10,166 nt of DNA, taken from positions 1 to 10,166 of the forward strand of contig JANOTP010000287.1 of the NCBI GenBank assembly GCA_031416415.1. The letters are read 5' to 3'. Source of the stretch: JANYCO01 sp031416415 (GTDB lineage: Bacteria; Bacteroidota; Bacteroidia; Cytophagales; Cytophagaceae). Shown piece by piece: positions 1-6,192 of the stretch. The translations under genes and the position numbers were made by a program. How positions within the stretch are numbered: position 1 is the stretch's first letter; the number at the start of each line of letters is the position of its first letter. The notes beneath the pieces were generated by a model. The model did no database searches and was not told where the DNA came from. It saw nothing but the letters and a program-made list of their open reading frames with translations.

Positions 1-218
1 GTTGGGTCTTGGTAATGTTCTTTGGCCACTTTGGCAAGACCTACAATTTCTTTCCCTTCGTTACTATGATAAAAAAGCACCAAATCACCTTTCTTCATTG
101 CTTTGAGATTATTTCTAGCTTCATAATTCCTAACACCGTCCCAAAAAGTTTTTTTATCTTTCAAAAGTTGGTCAAAAGGATATTTAAAGGGTTCTGATTT
201 TACCAGCCAATGGTTCAT
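1..218 (-). CDS. EVE domain protein, 3' end cut by window edge
   Basis: The first 72 codons are visible on the minus strand, starting at the ATG complementary to 216-218; the C-terminal half lies beyond base 1. The protein opens with MNHWLVKSEP and continues with FWDGVRNYEARNNLKAMKKG and then DLVLFYHSNEG. This is the characteristic start of the EVE (PUA-like) fold found in THYN1-type proteins. EVE domains bind modified bases in DNA or RNA in a pocket lined with aromatic residues, and W4, W26 and Y50 fit such a pocket. No stand-alone bacterial EVE protein role can be deduced from the context, which is a divergent intergenic region shared with polX. A good -7 promoter box (TATGTTTG) sits about 20 bases upstream, so the leader is short. 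The family is confident; the cellular role is unknown to me. Confidence 0.9.
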   Translation of the reverse strand, partial: MNHWLVKSEPFKYPFDQLLKDKKTFWDGVRNYEARNNLKAMKKGDLVLFYHSNEGKEIVGLAKVAKEHYQDP

Positions 219-239
219 AGTATTTCTAGTTTTAGTCTA

Positions 240-247
240 CAAACATA
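240..247 (-). promoter_or_regulatory. Bacteroidota -7 promoter box for the EVE gene
   Basis: On the minus strand this reads TATGTTTG, an exact match to the Bacteroidota sigma-70 -7 consensus TAnnTTTG. It lies 21 bases upstream of the start codon. The matching -33 element is weak: TTTA, 21 bases further upstream at 272-269, instead of TTTG. The predicted transcript has a very short leader. Confidence 0.55.
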
Positions 248-339
248 CTTAACTCTTTGAAGAATAAGTAAAGCCAACGGTAATAATTATTAACTTGTCT
301 CGACTAATTTTTTCTTGTGATCAATTTTAATCATTTAGA

Positions 340-371
340 TTGTCATCAAAAAATTAAAAATAGTATTTTAG
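340..371 (+). promoter_or_regulatory. Candidate Bacteroidota promoter for polX-GT9
   Basis: A TTG at 340-342 is followed, after 21 bases, by TATTTTAG at 364-371. This is one mismatch from TAnnTTTG at a normal Bacteroidota spacing. It would start transcription near 377-380, about 25 bases before the TTG start codon. The 184-base divergent gap (219-402) otherwise holds only AT-rich sequence, including a perfect 12-base palindrome TAATAATTATTA at 281-292 to which I assign no function. Confidence 0.4.
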
Positions 372-402
372 TCTTTCTGTTTCAAAAAACACAAAAAACA
401 CC

Positions 403-2097
403 TTGACAAACGGGCATATAATTGACATTCTGGAATCCACTGCGGCACTCATGGAGTTGCACGATGAAAATCCATTCAAAGTAAAAGCGATACAATCGGC
501 TGTTTTCAATCTTGAAAAACTTAGCGACTCATTGGGCACAATGAACTTAGAAGAGTTAGGGAAACTTGACGGTATAGGAAAAGGAATCGCAGCAAAAATA
601 AACGAAATCAATGAAAGCGGTTCTACTCAAGAATATCAATCTTACATTACAAATACACCACAAGGAGTGATTGAAATGTTAGGCATTAATGGAGTAGGTC
701 CTAAAAAAGTCCGTACACTCTGGAAAGAGTTGCAAGTGGACAGTTTAGACAAGCTACGACAAGCATGTATCGACCAAAAGGTTTCTTCTGTAAAAGGATT
801 TGGACAAAAAACTCAAGAAAGCATCTTTCGATCTGTAGAATTTATTTTGAGTAACAAAGGGAAATTCCTTTATTCAGAAATTGAAAATTTTGCCTTAGAA
901 TTAGAAAAAAAGTTAAAAGAAATTACTGCCTCTACTTTCATATCTCTGACAGGTGAAATCCGTCGTAAAATGGAGATCGTGTCACTAGTTCAAGTATTAA
1001 TAGGCTCAGATAATTCAAAGTTAACAAAGGAAATACTTGACAATTTCGAATGGCTTGAAAAAGACAAAACCGCTTCTGGGCCATTTGCATGGAGAGGAAA
1101 AGACAAAATATTGAATGCTTCAATTGAAATAAAAATATGCTCAGAAAAAGAGTATGTATCACACTTATTTTTACTTTCTTCTGGCAATGCACATTTACAA
1201 TCGGAAGCTAAAGATGGCATTACCTTCTTTAATTATGTAAAGAAACTTCCTTTTTCCTCTGAACAAGAAATATATGAATCACTTGGAATGCATTATATAC
1301 TTCCAGAGCAACGAGAGGGCTATAAAGAAATAACCCAAGCACGAGCACATACACTTCCTATTTTATTAGAAGAGTCTGACTTAAAAGGAATATTACACAA
1401 CCATAGTAACTATAGCGATGGCAAGAACTCACTCGAAGAAATGGCTTTGTACTGTAAGGAATTAGGCTACGAATATTTAGGAATTACCGACCATTCTAAA
1501 ACAGCAGTGTATGCAAATGGGTTGCAAGAATTTCGTGTAAAACAACAACAAGAAGAGATTGATATCCTTAATAAAAAATTAGCTCCTTTTAAAATTTTCA
1601 AAGGAATAGAATCCGACATTCTTACCGATGGTTCTTTAGACTATAGCGATGAGGTCCTTAAAAGCTTCGACTTTATTGTTGCCTCCATTCATTCAGGTTT
1701 AAATATGGATATAGAGAAAGCTACTACAAGACTTATCAAAGCCATAGAAAATCCTTATACCACTATATTAGGACACATGACGGGAAGAATATTATTACGT
1801 AGAGAAGGTTACCCTGTCGACTATAAAAAGATCATTGATGCCTGTGCTGATAACAAAGTCATTATTGAAATAAATTCTAATCCACATCGGCTCGACATAG
1901 ACTGGCGCTGGGTAGATTACGCTCTTGATAAAGGGGTTTTACTCTCTATTAATCCTGATGCACATGAGAAAGTGGGCTATCACGATATGAAATACGGTGT
2001 ATATGTTGGAAGAAAAGGAGGGCTTACAGCCAACATGACCTTCAATTCTTTTTCATTAGAAAAAGTTGAAGAATGGTTTAAAGAAAAGAGGAAATAA
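403..2097 (+). CDS. polX: PolX-family protein: HhH plus PHP phosphoesterase, polymerase site degenerate
   Basis: The 564-residue protein has the full PolX architecture at normal length. An N-terminal 8-kDa-like domain (about 1-70) and helix-hairpin-helix motifs (DGIGKGIAAKI near 56, INGVGPKKV near 95) are followed by a vestigial nucleotidyltransferase palm (about 175-310) and a C-terminal PHP domain (about 326-560). PHP ligands are all visible: HNH at 332-334, D339, TDH at 362-364, E403, H430, H458, and D519/H521. These predict metal-dependent 3'-5' exonuclease or AP-endonuclease activity in base-excision repair. The palm keeps GEIRRKMEIV (184-193), but the usual GDxD is replaced by S194-L-V-Q197, so template-directed synthesis is doubtful. 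The start is TTG at 403, since TNGHIIDILESTAALMELH is conserved in the family and the frame upstream is closed by TAG at 361-363 with no ATG between. The next gene begins one base after the stop. Confidence 0.9.
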   Translation: MTNGHIIDILESTAALMELHDENPFKVKAIQSAVFNLEKLSDSLGTMNLEELGKLDGIGKGIAAKINEINESGSTQEYQSYITNTPQGVIEMLGINGVGPKKVRTLWKELQVDSLDKLRQACIDQKVSSVKGFGQKTQESIFRSVEFILSNKGKFLYSEIENFALELEKKLKEITASTFISLTGEIRRKMEIVSLVQVLIGSDNSKLTKEILDNFEWLEKDKTASGPFAWRGKDKILNASIEIKICSEKEYVSHLFLLSSGNAHLQSEAKDGITFFNYVKKLPFSSEQEIYESLGMHYILPEQREGYKEITQARAHTLPILLEESDLKGILHNHSNYSDGKNSLEEMALYCKELGYEYLGITDHSKTAVYANGLQEFRVKQQQEEIDILNKKLAPFKIFKGIESDILTDGSLDYSDEVLKSFDFIVASIHSGLNMDIEKATTRLIKAIENPYTTILGHMTGRILLRREGYPVDYKKIIDACADNKVIIEINSNPHRLDIDWRWVDYALDKGVLLSINPDAHEKVGYHDMKYGVYVGRKGGLTANMTFNSFSLEKVEEWFKEKRK

Positions 2098-2098
2098 T

Positions 2099-3073
2099 AT
2101 GACCAAAATTCTCATTCTACGCTTTTCCTCAATTGGCGATATAGTACTTACCACTCCCGTCATTAGAGCAGCCAAACAGCAGCTTAAAAATGCCGAAGTA
2201 CATTATTGTACCAAACCTAACTTTAAGACACTTCTTGAAACCAATCCTTTTGTAGACAAGGTTCATTGTTTAGAGCGGTCTTTAGGAGATTTAATAACCG
2301 AGTTAAAAAAAGAAAAATTCGATTATATAATTGATCTTCACAACAACCTTAGAACGAATATTATAAAAATAAGGCTTGGTGTAAAATCTAAAAGCTTCGA
2401 TAAATTAAATTTTAAAAAATGGCTTTTAGTAAACTTTAAAATAAATCGTCTTCCAGACATTCATATTGTAGACCGATATATAGAGGCTGCTTCTGACTTG
2501 GGTTTGAAAAATGATGGCCTAGGATTAGATTATTTTATTCCGAACCAAGATACTATAGATTTATCCCTATTGCCTTTACCGTTTCGCTCGGGATATACCG
2601 CTTTTGCCATTGGAGCACAACATTCAACAAAACGGCTTCCTGAGCATAAAATAGTAGAACTTTGCAAGAAAATAAAAATGCCTGTTTTATTACTGGGAGG
2701 CAAAGAAGATTTGGAAGTAGGGAATAGAATTATCGAGGAACTTTCTACCAACCCAGAAGTTATTGTTTTAAATTGTTGTGGCAAGTATAACCTAAACCAG
2801 TCGGCCTCTCTTGTAAAGCAATCGAGAGTAGTAATAAGCCACGACACTGGTCTTATGCATATAGCCTCGGCCTTTGGCAAAGAGATTTATTCTATTTGGG
2901 GAAATACGGTACCGGAATTCGGCATGTATCCTTATAAGACCAAATTTCACATAATCGAAAACAAAGAATTAACGTGTAGGCCTTGTTCTAAAATTGGTTA
3001 TTCAGAATGTCCAAAAGGGCATTTCAAATGTATGAACGACCAAAACTTCAGTGAACTCATTTTACCCCTATAA
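2099..3073 (+). CDS. Glycosyltransferase family 9 (heptosyltransferase-like)
   Basis: The 324-residue protein belongs to GT9, the ADP-heptose:LPS heptosyltransferase family (GT-B fold). These enzymes add sugars to lipopolysaccharide inner core at the cytoplasmic face of the inner membrane. The N-terminus MTKILILRFSSIGDIVLTTP carries the conserved GD with the presumed catalytic Asp at residue 13. The C-terminal half has the donor-site motif SHDTGLMHIASAFG (247-260). A C-terminal Cys cluster common in GT9 follows (CRPC 293-296, CPKGHFKC 304-311). The frame opens 33 bases earlier at 2066, inside polX, but the family-conserved start and an upstream GAGGA (about 8 bases before) favour ATG 2099. 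It follows polX by one base and shares its transcript. The actual sugar donor and acceptor cannot be told from sequence; WaaC/WaaF/RfaQ-type names would be guesses. Confidence 0.88.
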   Translation: MTKILILRFSSIGDIVLTTPVIRAAKQQLKNAEVHYCTKPNFKTLLETNPFVDKVHCLERSLGDLITELKKEKFDYIIDLHNNLRTNIIKIRLGVKSKSFDKLNFKKWLLVNFKINRLPDIHIVDRYIEAASDLGLKNDGLGLDYFIPNQDTIDLSLLPLPFRSGYTAFAIGAQHSTKRLPEHKIVELCKKIKMPVLLLGGKEDLEVGNRIIEELSTNPEVIVLNCCGKYNLNQSASLVKQSRVVISHDTGLMHIASAFGKEIYSIWGNTVPEFGMYPYKTKFHIIENKELTCRPCSKIGYSECPKGHFKCMNDQNFSELILPL

Positions 3074-3077
3074 AACC

Positions 3078-3110
3078 AAAAAGCCCCACCGGGGAGATGG
3101 GGCATTTTTT
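3078..3110 (+). terminator. Rho-independent terminator after the GT9 gene, probably bidirectional
   Basis: A stem GCCCCA (3083-3088) pairs with TGGGGC (3098-3103) around a nine-base loop and is followed by six Ts (3105-3110). Five As precede the stem (3078-3082), so the same hairpin has a T tract on the minus strand and could also stop transcripts coming from the convergent cold-shock gene. It begins five bases after the GT9 stop codon. Confidence 0.85.
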
Positions 3111-3139
3111 GGACTAATAAACCTTACCTTATTAAAACA

Positions 3140-3159
3140 ATTGAAAACTTCTTTTCAAT
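3140..3159. repeat. Perfect 8-bp inverted repeat in convergent intergenic gap
   Basis: ATTGAAAA (3140-3147) and TTTTCAAT (3152-3159) are exact inverted copies separated by CTTC. The gap 3111-3289 between the two convergent genes holds no gene I can support. On the minus strand the hairpin is followed by TGTTTTAAT, so it could act as a weak backup stop for the cold-shock transcript, but this is speculative. Confidence 0.4.
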
Positions 3160-3224
3160 CAATTATATAACGCAATAATACATTGTTTAGTTCAAAGATA
3201 CTTGAGAATCACGCAAATGGGTAT

Positions 3225-3254
3225 AAAAAAAACCTTGCCGCTCAGGTAAGGTTT
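3225..3254 (-). terminator. Rho-independent terminator of the cold-shock gene
   Basis: On the minus strand AAACCTTACC (3254-3245) pairs with GGCAAGGTTT (3239-3230), with one wobble pair, around a five-base loop TGAGC. The hairpin runs into eight Ts (3232-3225). It lies about 36 bases past the stop codon of the cold-shock protein gene. The arm TAAACCTTACC recurs exactly on the plus strand at 3118-3128. Confidence 0.75.
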
Positions 3255-3289
3255 AACCTTTTGTTAAGGATAATTGAGGAATGTAAGAA

Positions 3290-3481
3290 TTATATCTTTT
3301 TAACATCTACTGCATTTTGCCCCTTTTTACCATCCACAATGTCGAAAGTAACCTTATCGTTTTGACGAACTTTATCCTTTAAGCCCGATACATGAACAAA
3401 AATTTCACGGTTTGTTTCATCTTCTTTAATGAAGCCAAAGCCCTTGCTCTCATTGAAAAATTTTACTATTCCTGTGCCCAT
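3290..3481 (-). CDS. Cold-shock domain protein (CspA family)
   Basis: The 63-residue protein is one complete cold-shock domain, a five-stranded OB-fold that binds single-stranded RNA and DNA and acts as an RNA chaperone in the cytoplasm. RNP1 is KGFGFIKED (13-21) and RNP2 is EIFVHVSGL (26-34). The start MGTGIVKFFNESKGFGFI is the standard family opening, and the length is typical of single-domain Bacteroidota Csp proteins. It is transcribed in the same direction as the XRE regulator upstream, with a gap of about 110 bases that leaves room for its own promoter and an untranslated leader. It ends at a good intrinsic terminator. Family assignment is secure; whether it is cold-induced or constitutive cannot be read from sequence, so no paralogue letter is given. 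Confidence 0.95.
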   Translation of the reverse strand: MGTGIVKFFNESKGFGFIKEDETNREIFVHVSGLKDKVRQNDKVTFDIVDGKKGQNAVDVKKI

Positions 3482-3502
3482 ATTATTATAATTTAACCAT
3501 TC

Positions 3503-3510
3503 TAAATATA
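3503..3510 (-). promoter_or_regulatory. Weak -7-like box upstream of the cold-shock gene
   Basis: The minus strand reads TATATTTA, one base from the TAnnTTTG consensus, 21 bases upstream of the start codon. No convincing TTTG is found at the expected -33 position, and the whole gap is AT-rich, so such matches arise easily. Confidence 0.25.
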
Positions 3511-3593
3511 CTAATTTATTAAATTAAAAAATAGTTTGGAGGTAAATTTTAAGAGGAACAGATTTTTTATATGGAAAAAATAAAGAAATCTAA

Positions 3594-3959
3594 CTACTTA
3601 ATTTTTTTTGCTTCTTCAAGCAATTTTATAATCTTTTCTTTGTCAGAGATCTGCTGTTTAGCGAGTTCTAATTCTAGTTTCAAATGCTCTATTTCAGACA
3701 AATGCTTGTAATATTCAAGTCTAATTTTCTCGTTTTCCGAATCTTTTCCAGAATTTTTTCTATCCCACTTATAGATTTCTTCTGTGGAAACCTGTAATAT
3801 TTTGGCAATCTTTTCTAATCTATCGACCGTCAAAGATATCTGACCACGTTCAATTTTACCATAGGTTGAATAATCAATGCCTAAATCATAAGCGATAGAT
3901 TCTTGGCTAATCCCTTTTGAGCGACGTATGTTTTTAATATTTTCGATTACTTCGGACAT
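3594..3959 (-). CDS. XRE-family helix-turn-helix regulator with C-terminal coiled coil
   Basis: The 121-residue protein has an N-terminal Cro/C1-type HTH (about 5-62). The second helix is SQESIAYDLG (18-27) and the recognition helix lies in DYSTYGKIERG (29-39). NLS-type Gly/Leu spacing of the fold continues in SLTVDRLEKIAKILQVSTEEI. After a short charged linker, residues 75-119 are Leu/Ile/Lys/Glu-rich with heptad character and should form a coiled coil, probably for dimerisation. There is no ligand or metal domain. It is predicted to be a cytoplasmic DNA-binding regulator, perhaps of its own gene: the 229-base upstream gap has three copies of TATGCC. The cold-shock gene lies downstream on the same strand. 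Targets are unknown. No toxin, restriction or phage partner is adjacent, so it is not an obvious antitoxin or control protein. Confidence 0.85.
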   Translation of the reverse strand: MSEVIENIKNIRRSKGISQESIAYDLGIDYSTYGKIERGQISLTVDRLEKIAKILQVSTEEIYKWDRKNSGKDSENEKIRLEYYKHLSEIEHLKLELELAKQQISDKEKIIKLLEEAKKIK

Positions 3960-4012
3960 TTGTATTCCTTCAAATTAAGTTCAAATGTTGTAAAGTTATT
4001 AGTAAAGCAAAA

Positions 4013-4094
4013 GGCATATAAATTATAAAATAGGATTATAAATACTTGTTTTATGCCAAATACATTACATAAATATACAAACGAATATTATGCC
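4013..4094. promoter_or_regulatory. Three TATGCC half-sites upstream of the XRE gene, possible operators
   Basis: TATGCC occurs on plus at 4052-4057 and 4089-4094 and on minus at 4018-4013, with spacings of 37-39 bases, in a gap that is otherwise very AT-rich. Each is followed by an AT-rich stretch (CCAAAT, CCTATTTG, CCTTTTGC). XRE regulators commonly bind repeats near their own promoters, so autoregulation is a reasonable guess. The same gap has a tandem 9-mer AAAATAAAC at 4107-4124. I see no gene in 3960-4188. Confidence 0.25.
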
Positions 4095-4169
4095 TATTTG
4101 TTCCTAAAAATAAACAAAATAAACAACCAAATTTAAAAATATTCAAAAATTATAAAAATTAAGGATATT

Positions 4170-4192
4170 GTAGCTCTTACAAAAAGATCTAC
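4170..4192 (-). terminator. Weak hairpin at the thrC stop codon, possible terminator
   Basis: On the minus strand GTAGATCTT pairs with AAGAGCTAC, with one mismatch, around a five-base loop. The stem includes the thrC stop codon. A T-rich stretch follows, but only after about ten bases, so this is an imperfect intrinsic terminator at best. Confidence 0.3.
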
Positions 4193-5487
4193 TTGAGCAA
4201 AAATTGTTTAAAATCAGCAAAATTATTACTCATAAGTATTGCTTTTTTCTCTTTCGCTAGTACAATTTTAAGTTTTTCTGGAATTTCTATTTTTTGGTTT
4301 ATTACATCTTCTACTATATCAATAAACTTTGCAGGATGAGCCGTAGCTAGGAAAATTCCTGTAGCATCAGATTTTGTTTCTTTCAAATAATCACTAATTC
4401 CTAAATAAGCAACTGCAGTATGAGGACACATTATATAACCTGTTTCAGCAAAAATATCCTTCATAGCTTTCTTAGTATCATCGTCTGTATAAGACTTACC
4501 TACTATTTCTGCTTTTGTTTTTTCGATATTACTATCAAACAAAGCTTGAATTCTAGCAAAATTGCTTGGATTACCAACATCCATGGCATTAGAAATAGTG
4601 GCTACCGACGATTTAGGCTCAAATAAACCCGTCCACAGGTATTTAGGAACTATATTATTGGCATTTGTGGCTGCTACAAATTTCTCAACGGGCAACCCCA
4701 TTCTTTTACCTATCAATCCAGCACAAATATTTCCAAAATTACCACTAGGAGTGCAGAATATAACCGGCTTGCCTAGTTTTTTTACCTGAGCGTAAGCATA
4801 GAAATAATAAAAAGACTGAGGAATTAGACGGCTAATGTTAATAGAATTTGCAGAAGAAAGATTCATTTTTTCATTCAACTCTTTATCTAAAAAAGCTTCT
4901 TTTACCATTCTTTGACAATCGTCAAAATTACCATCAACCTCTAACGCAGTTATATTCTGACCAAGTGTAGTAAGTTGTTTTTCTTGAATCTCACTAACTT
5001 TTTTACTCGGGTATAAGATTGTTACTTTAATTCCAGGCATATTTAGAAAACCTTGTGCTACTGCACTTCCTGTATCCCCAGAAGTTGCTACTAATATATT
5101 TATTTCTTTTTTTTCTTTTTGAAGAAAATAAGACATTAAGCGAGCCATAAATCTTGCGCCAAAATCTTTGAACGCAAATGAAGGACCATGAAACAACTCT
5201 AATACATATAAATTATCTTTTACATGTAATATGGGCGCTTCGAAGGTTATAACTTCGTCAATAATCTGTTGAAGATCAGCAGCAGGAATATCATCTCCTA
5301 TAAGCGCTTTGCTTACTTCGAAGGCTATTTCCTTGAAGGATAAAGTGTCAATAGAATCAAAAAAACTTTTTGGCAAAACAGGAATAGTAACAGGCATAAA
5401 CAAACCATTATCGGCTGGAAGGCCTTTAAATACTGCTTCTTTTAAACTTACTGTTTCACTAGGGCTTTTGGTACTATAAAGTTTCAT
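4189..5487 (-). CDS. thrC: Threonine synthase (PLP-dependent)
   Basis: This 432-residue enzyme converts O-phospho-L-homoserine to L-threonine in the cytoplasm, the last step of threonine synthesis. The N-terminus MKLYSTKSPSETVSLKEAVF and GLPADNGLFMP are typical of the bacterial ThrC family. The PLP-binding lysine is K107 in HGPSFAFKDFGARF. The phosphate-binding and substrate motifs ATSGDTGSAVAQGF (134-147) and CTPSGNFGNICAG (245-257) are intact, as is CPHTAVAY (354-361). Its length equals the usual length of about 430, and no key residue appears missing. Bacteroidota often carry thrA-thrB-thrC together; here thrC stands alone, with a divergent DUF6495-like gene upstream. A good -7 box lies about 65 bases upstream, and the leader can form a hairpin (5508-5530). 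Confidence 0.97.
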   Translation of the reverse strand: MKLYSTKSPSETVSLKEAVFKGLPADNGLFMPVTIPVLPKSFFDSIDTLSFKEIAFEVSKALIGDDIPAADLQQIIDEVITFEAPILHVKDNLYVLELFHGPSFAFKDFGARFMARLMSYFLQKEKKEINILVATSGDTGSAVAQGFLNMPGIKVTILYPSKKVSEIQEKQLTTLGQNITALEVDGNFDDCQRMVKEAFLDKELNEKMNLSSANSINISRLIPQSFYYFYAYAQVKKLGKPVIFCTPSGNFGNICAGLIGKRMGLPVEKFVAATNANNIVPKYLWTGLFEPKSSVATISNAMDVGNPSNFARIQALFDSNIEKTKAEIVGKSYTDDDTKKAMKDIFAETGYIMCPHTAVAYLGISDYLKETKSDATGIFLATAHPAKFIDIVEDVINQKIEIPEKLKIVLAKEKKAILMSNNFADFKQFLLK

Positions 5488-5507
5488 TCTTCTATCGTTT
5501 TTAAAAT

Positions 5508-5530
5508 CCTATACTGACTATTTCAGTAGG
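5508..5530 (-). other. Hairpin in the thrC leader
   Basis: ACTGA (5513-5517) pairs with TCAGT (5523-5527) around a five-base loop, extended by CCT (5508-5510) with AGG (5528-5530) across a two-base bulge. It lies between the predicted thrC transcription start and its ATG, 20 bases upstream of the start. On the minus strand no T run follows; on the plus strand six Ts follow (5534-5539), but there is no plus-strand gene to terminate. No leader peptide rich in Thr or Ile codons is visible, so classical attenuation is not supported. Confidence 0.35.
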
Positions 5531-5551
5531 CTGTTTTTTATAATAAGAGTG

Positions 5552-5559
5552 CAAAGATA
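5552..5559 (-). promoter_or_regulatory. Bacteroidota -7 promoter box for thrC
   Basis: On the minus strand this reads TATCTTTG, an exact TAnnTTTG match and identical to the box upstream of mltG. No clear TTTG stands 19-21 bases upstream. The predicted leader is about 55-60 bases and contains the 5508-5530 hairpin. Confidence 0.6.
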
Positions 5560-5647
5560 ATGAAATATTTATTCTCCAGAAAAATAAGGTTAGAGCAATG
5601 AAATAAATCTCACAATAGGGTTTAAAGACAATTTCAGTAGTTTTTCC

Positions 5648-5655
5648 TACCTTTA
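5648..5655 (+). promoter_or_regulatory. Candidate -7 box for the DUF6495-like gene
   Basis: TACCTTTA is one base from TAnnTTTG. If used, transcription would begin around 5660, after the first possible ATG (5655) and just before the second (5664). This supports the second ATG as the real start and an almost leaderless mRNA. No good -33 element is seen. Confidence 0.35.
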
Positions 5656-5663
5656 TGGGAATT

Positions 5664-6140
5664 ATGCCAAAGTATAGACTGTTAAGTAAACCTGAACTAG
5701 ACGAACTCCAAAAAGAGTTTGTAGAATACCTGATCCTTAACGGAATTACGGCAGAAGACTGGGAACATTCAAAAGCTACTAACGCTTCTAATGTTGAGCA
5801 AATAATAGAACTATTTAGCGATGTGGTATTTGAAAGTATTCTTAGAAAAATAAATTTTCTAGAGTATAGAGAAAAATCTTCTATTAAAATTTTTCAATGC
5901 TTACCTGAAAAGCTTGTGGTTGTATCCATGGAAGCAAACGATTCAGAAAACGTTGATTTTACGAATTCAGAATTTATTAAAGAAGCAAGTATAAATCCTC
6001 CTTATACGTTAAAAGTATTTACTACAGATAAACACTATAAAAGGGAACGCGAATCAGAATTATTTGAAATGCTTCAAACTGGCTGTGTTATAGCGGATGA
6101 CAAACTATTCAAAACACTTTGTTTGTCTTTAATAAAGTAA
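5664..6140 (+). CDS. DUF6495-like conserved Bacteroidota protein
   Basis: The 158-residue protein has no signal peptide or membrane segment and looks cytoplasmic. It starts MPKYRLLSKPELDELQKEFV and contains NGITAEDWEH (about 26-35), FSDVVFESILRKINFLEYRE (51-70), and a C-terminal segment with LFEMLQTGCVIADDKLF. From memory this pattern (a K-Y-R-x-L opening, the F-S-D-V/L block, then a G-x-V-I segment near the end) is that of the uncharacterised Bacteroidota family DUF6495; I could not verify it here. No catalytic motif is evident. An ATG nine bases upstream (5655) is in frame, but family members start at MxKYR and the promoter spacing favours 5664. It is divergent from thrC, and mltG follows with its own promoter. 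Function unknown. Confidence 0.75.
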   Translation: MPKYRLLSKPELDELQKEFVEYLILNGITAEDWEHSKATNASNVEQIIELFSDVVFESILRKINFLEYREKSSIKIFQCLPEKLVVVSMEANDSENVDFTNSEFIKEASINPPYTLKVFTTDKHYKRERESELFEMLQTGCVIADDKLFKTLCLSLIK

Positions 6141-6168
6141 TTTTATTCTAAAAGAACTCAAAAAATAG

Positions 6169-6176
6169 TATCTTTG
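6169..6176 (+). promoter_or_regulatory. Bacteroidota -7 promoter box for mltG
   Basis: TATCTTTG is an exact TAnnTTTG match, 16 bases before the mltG start codon. The upstream -33 position has no TTG. A purine-rich AAGGGA at 6180-6185 sits 7 bases before the ATG and may help ribosome binding. Confidence 0.6.
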
Positions 6177-6192
6177 AAGTAAGGGAAACACT

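Noticed and set aside
9..197. Plus-strand open frame of 62 codons at the left edge
   Set aside because: It lies antisense to the clearly recognisable EVE-domain coding sequence and its protein is a low-complexity Phe/Ile-rich shadow.
281..292. Perfect palindrome TAATAATTATTA in the EVE-polX gap
   Set aside because: All A and T in an AT-rich gap, so chance is likely; no regulator gene is adjacent.
2066..2098. Upstream in-frame start for the GT9 gene inside polX
   Set aside because: It would add eleven residues not found in the family, and the later ATG at 2099 has a well-placed GAGGA.
3183..3365. Plus-strand frame of 60 codons across the cold-shock 3' region
   Set aside because: It overlaps the cold-shock gene and runs through its terminator hairpin; no start signal and no family likeness.
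3571..3714. Plus-strand frame of about 47 codons with an AGAGGA upstream
   Set aside because: Most of it is antisense to the XRE coiled-coil coding region, and its Ser/Ile/Cys-rich protein matches what a shadow frame would give.
5662..5671. TTATGCCAAA shared with the XRE upstream gap (4051-4060)
   Set aside because: Here it spans the start codon of the DUF6495-like gene and codes for its conserved M-P-K opening, so chance is the simpler explanation.
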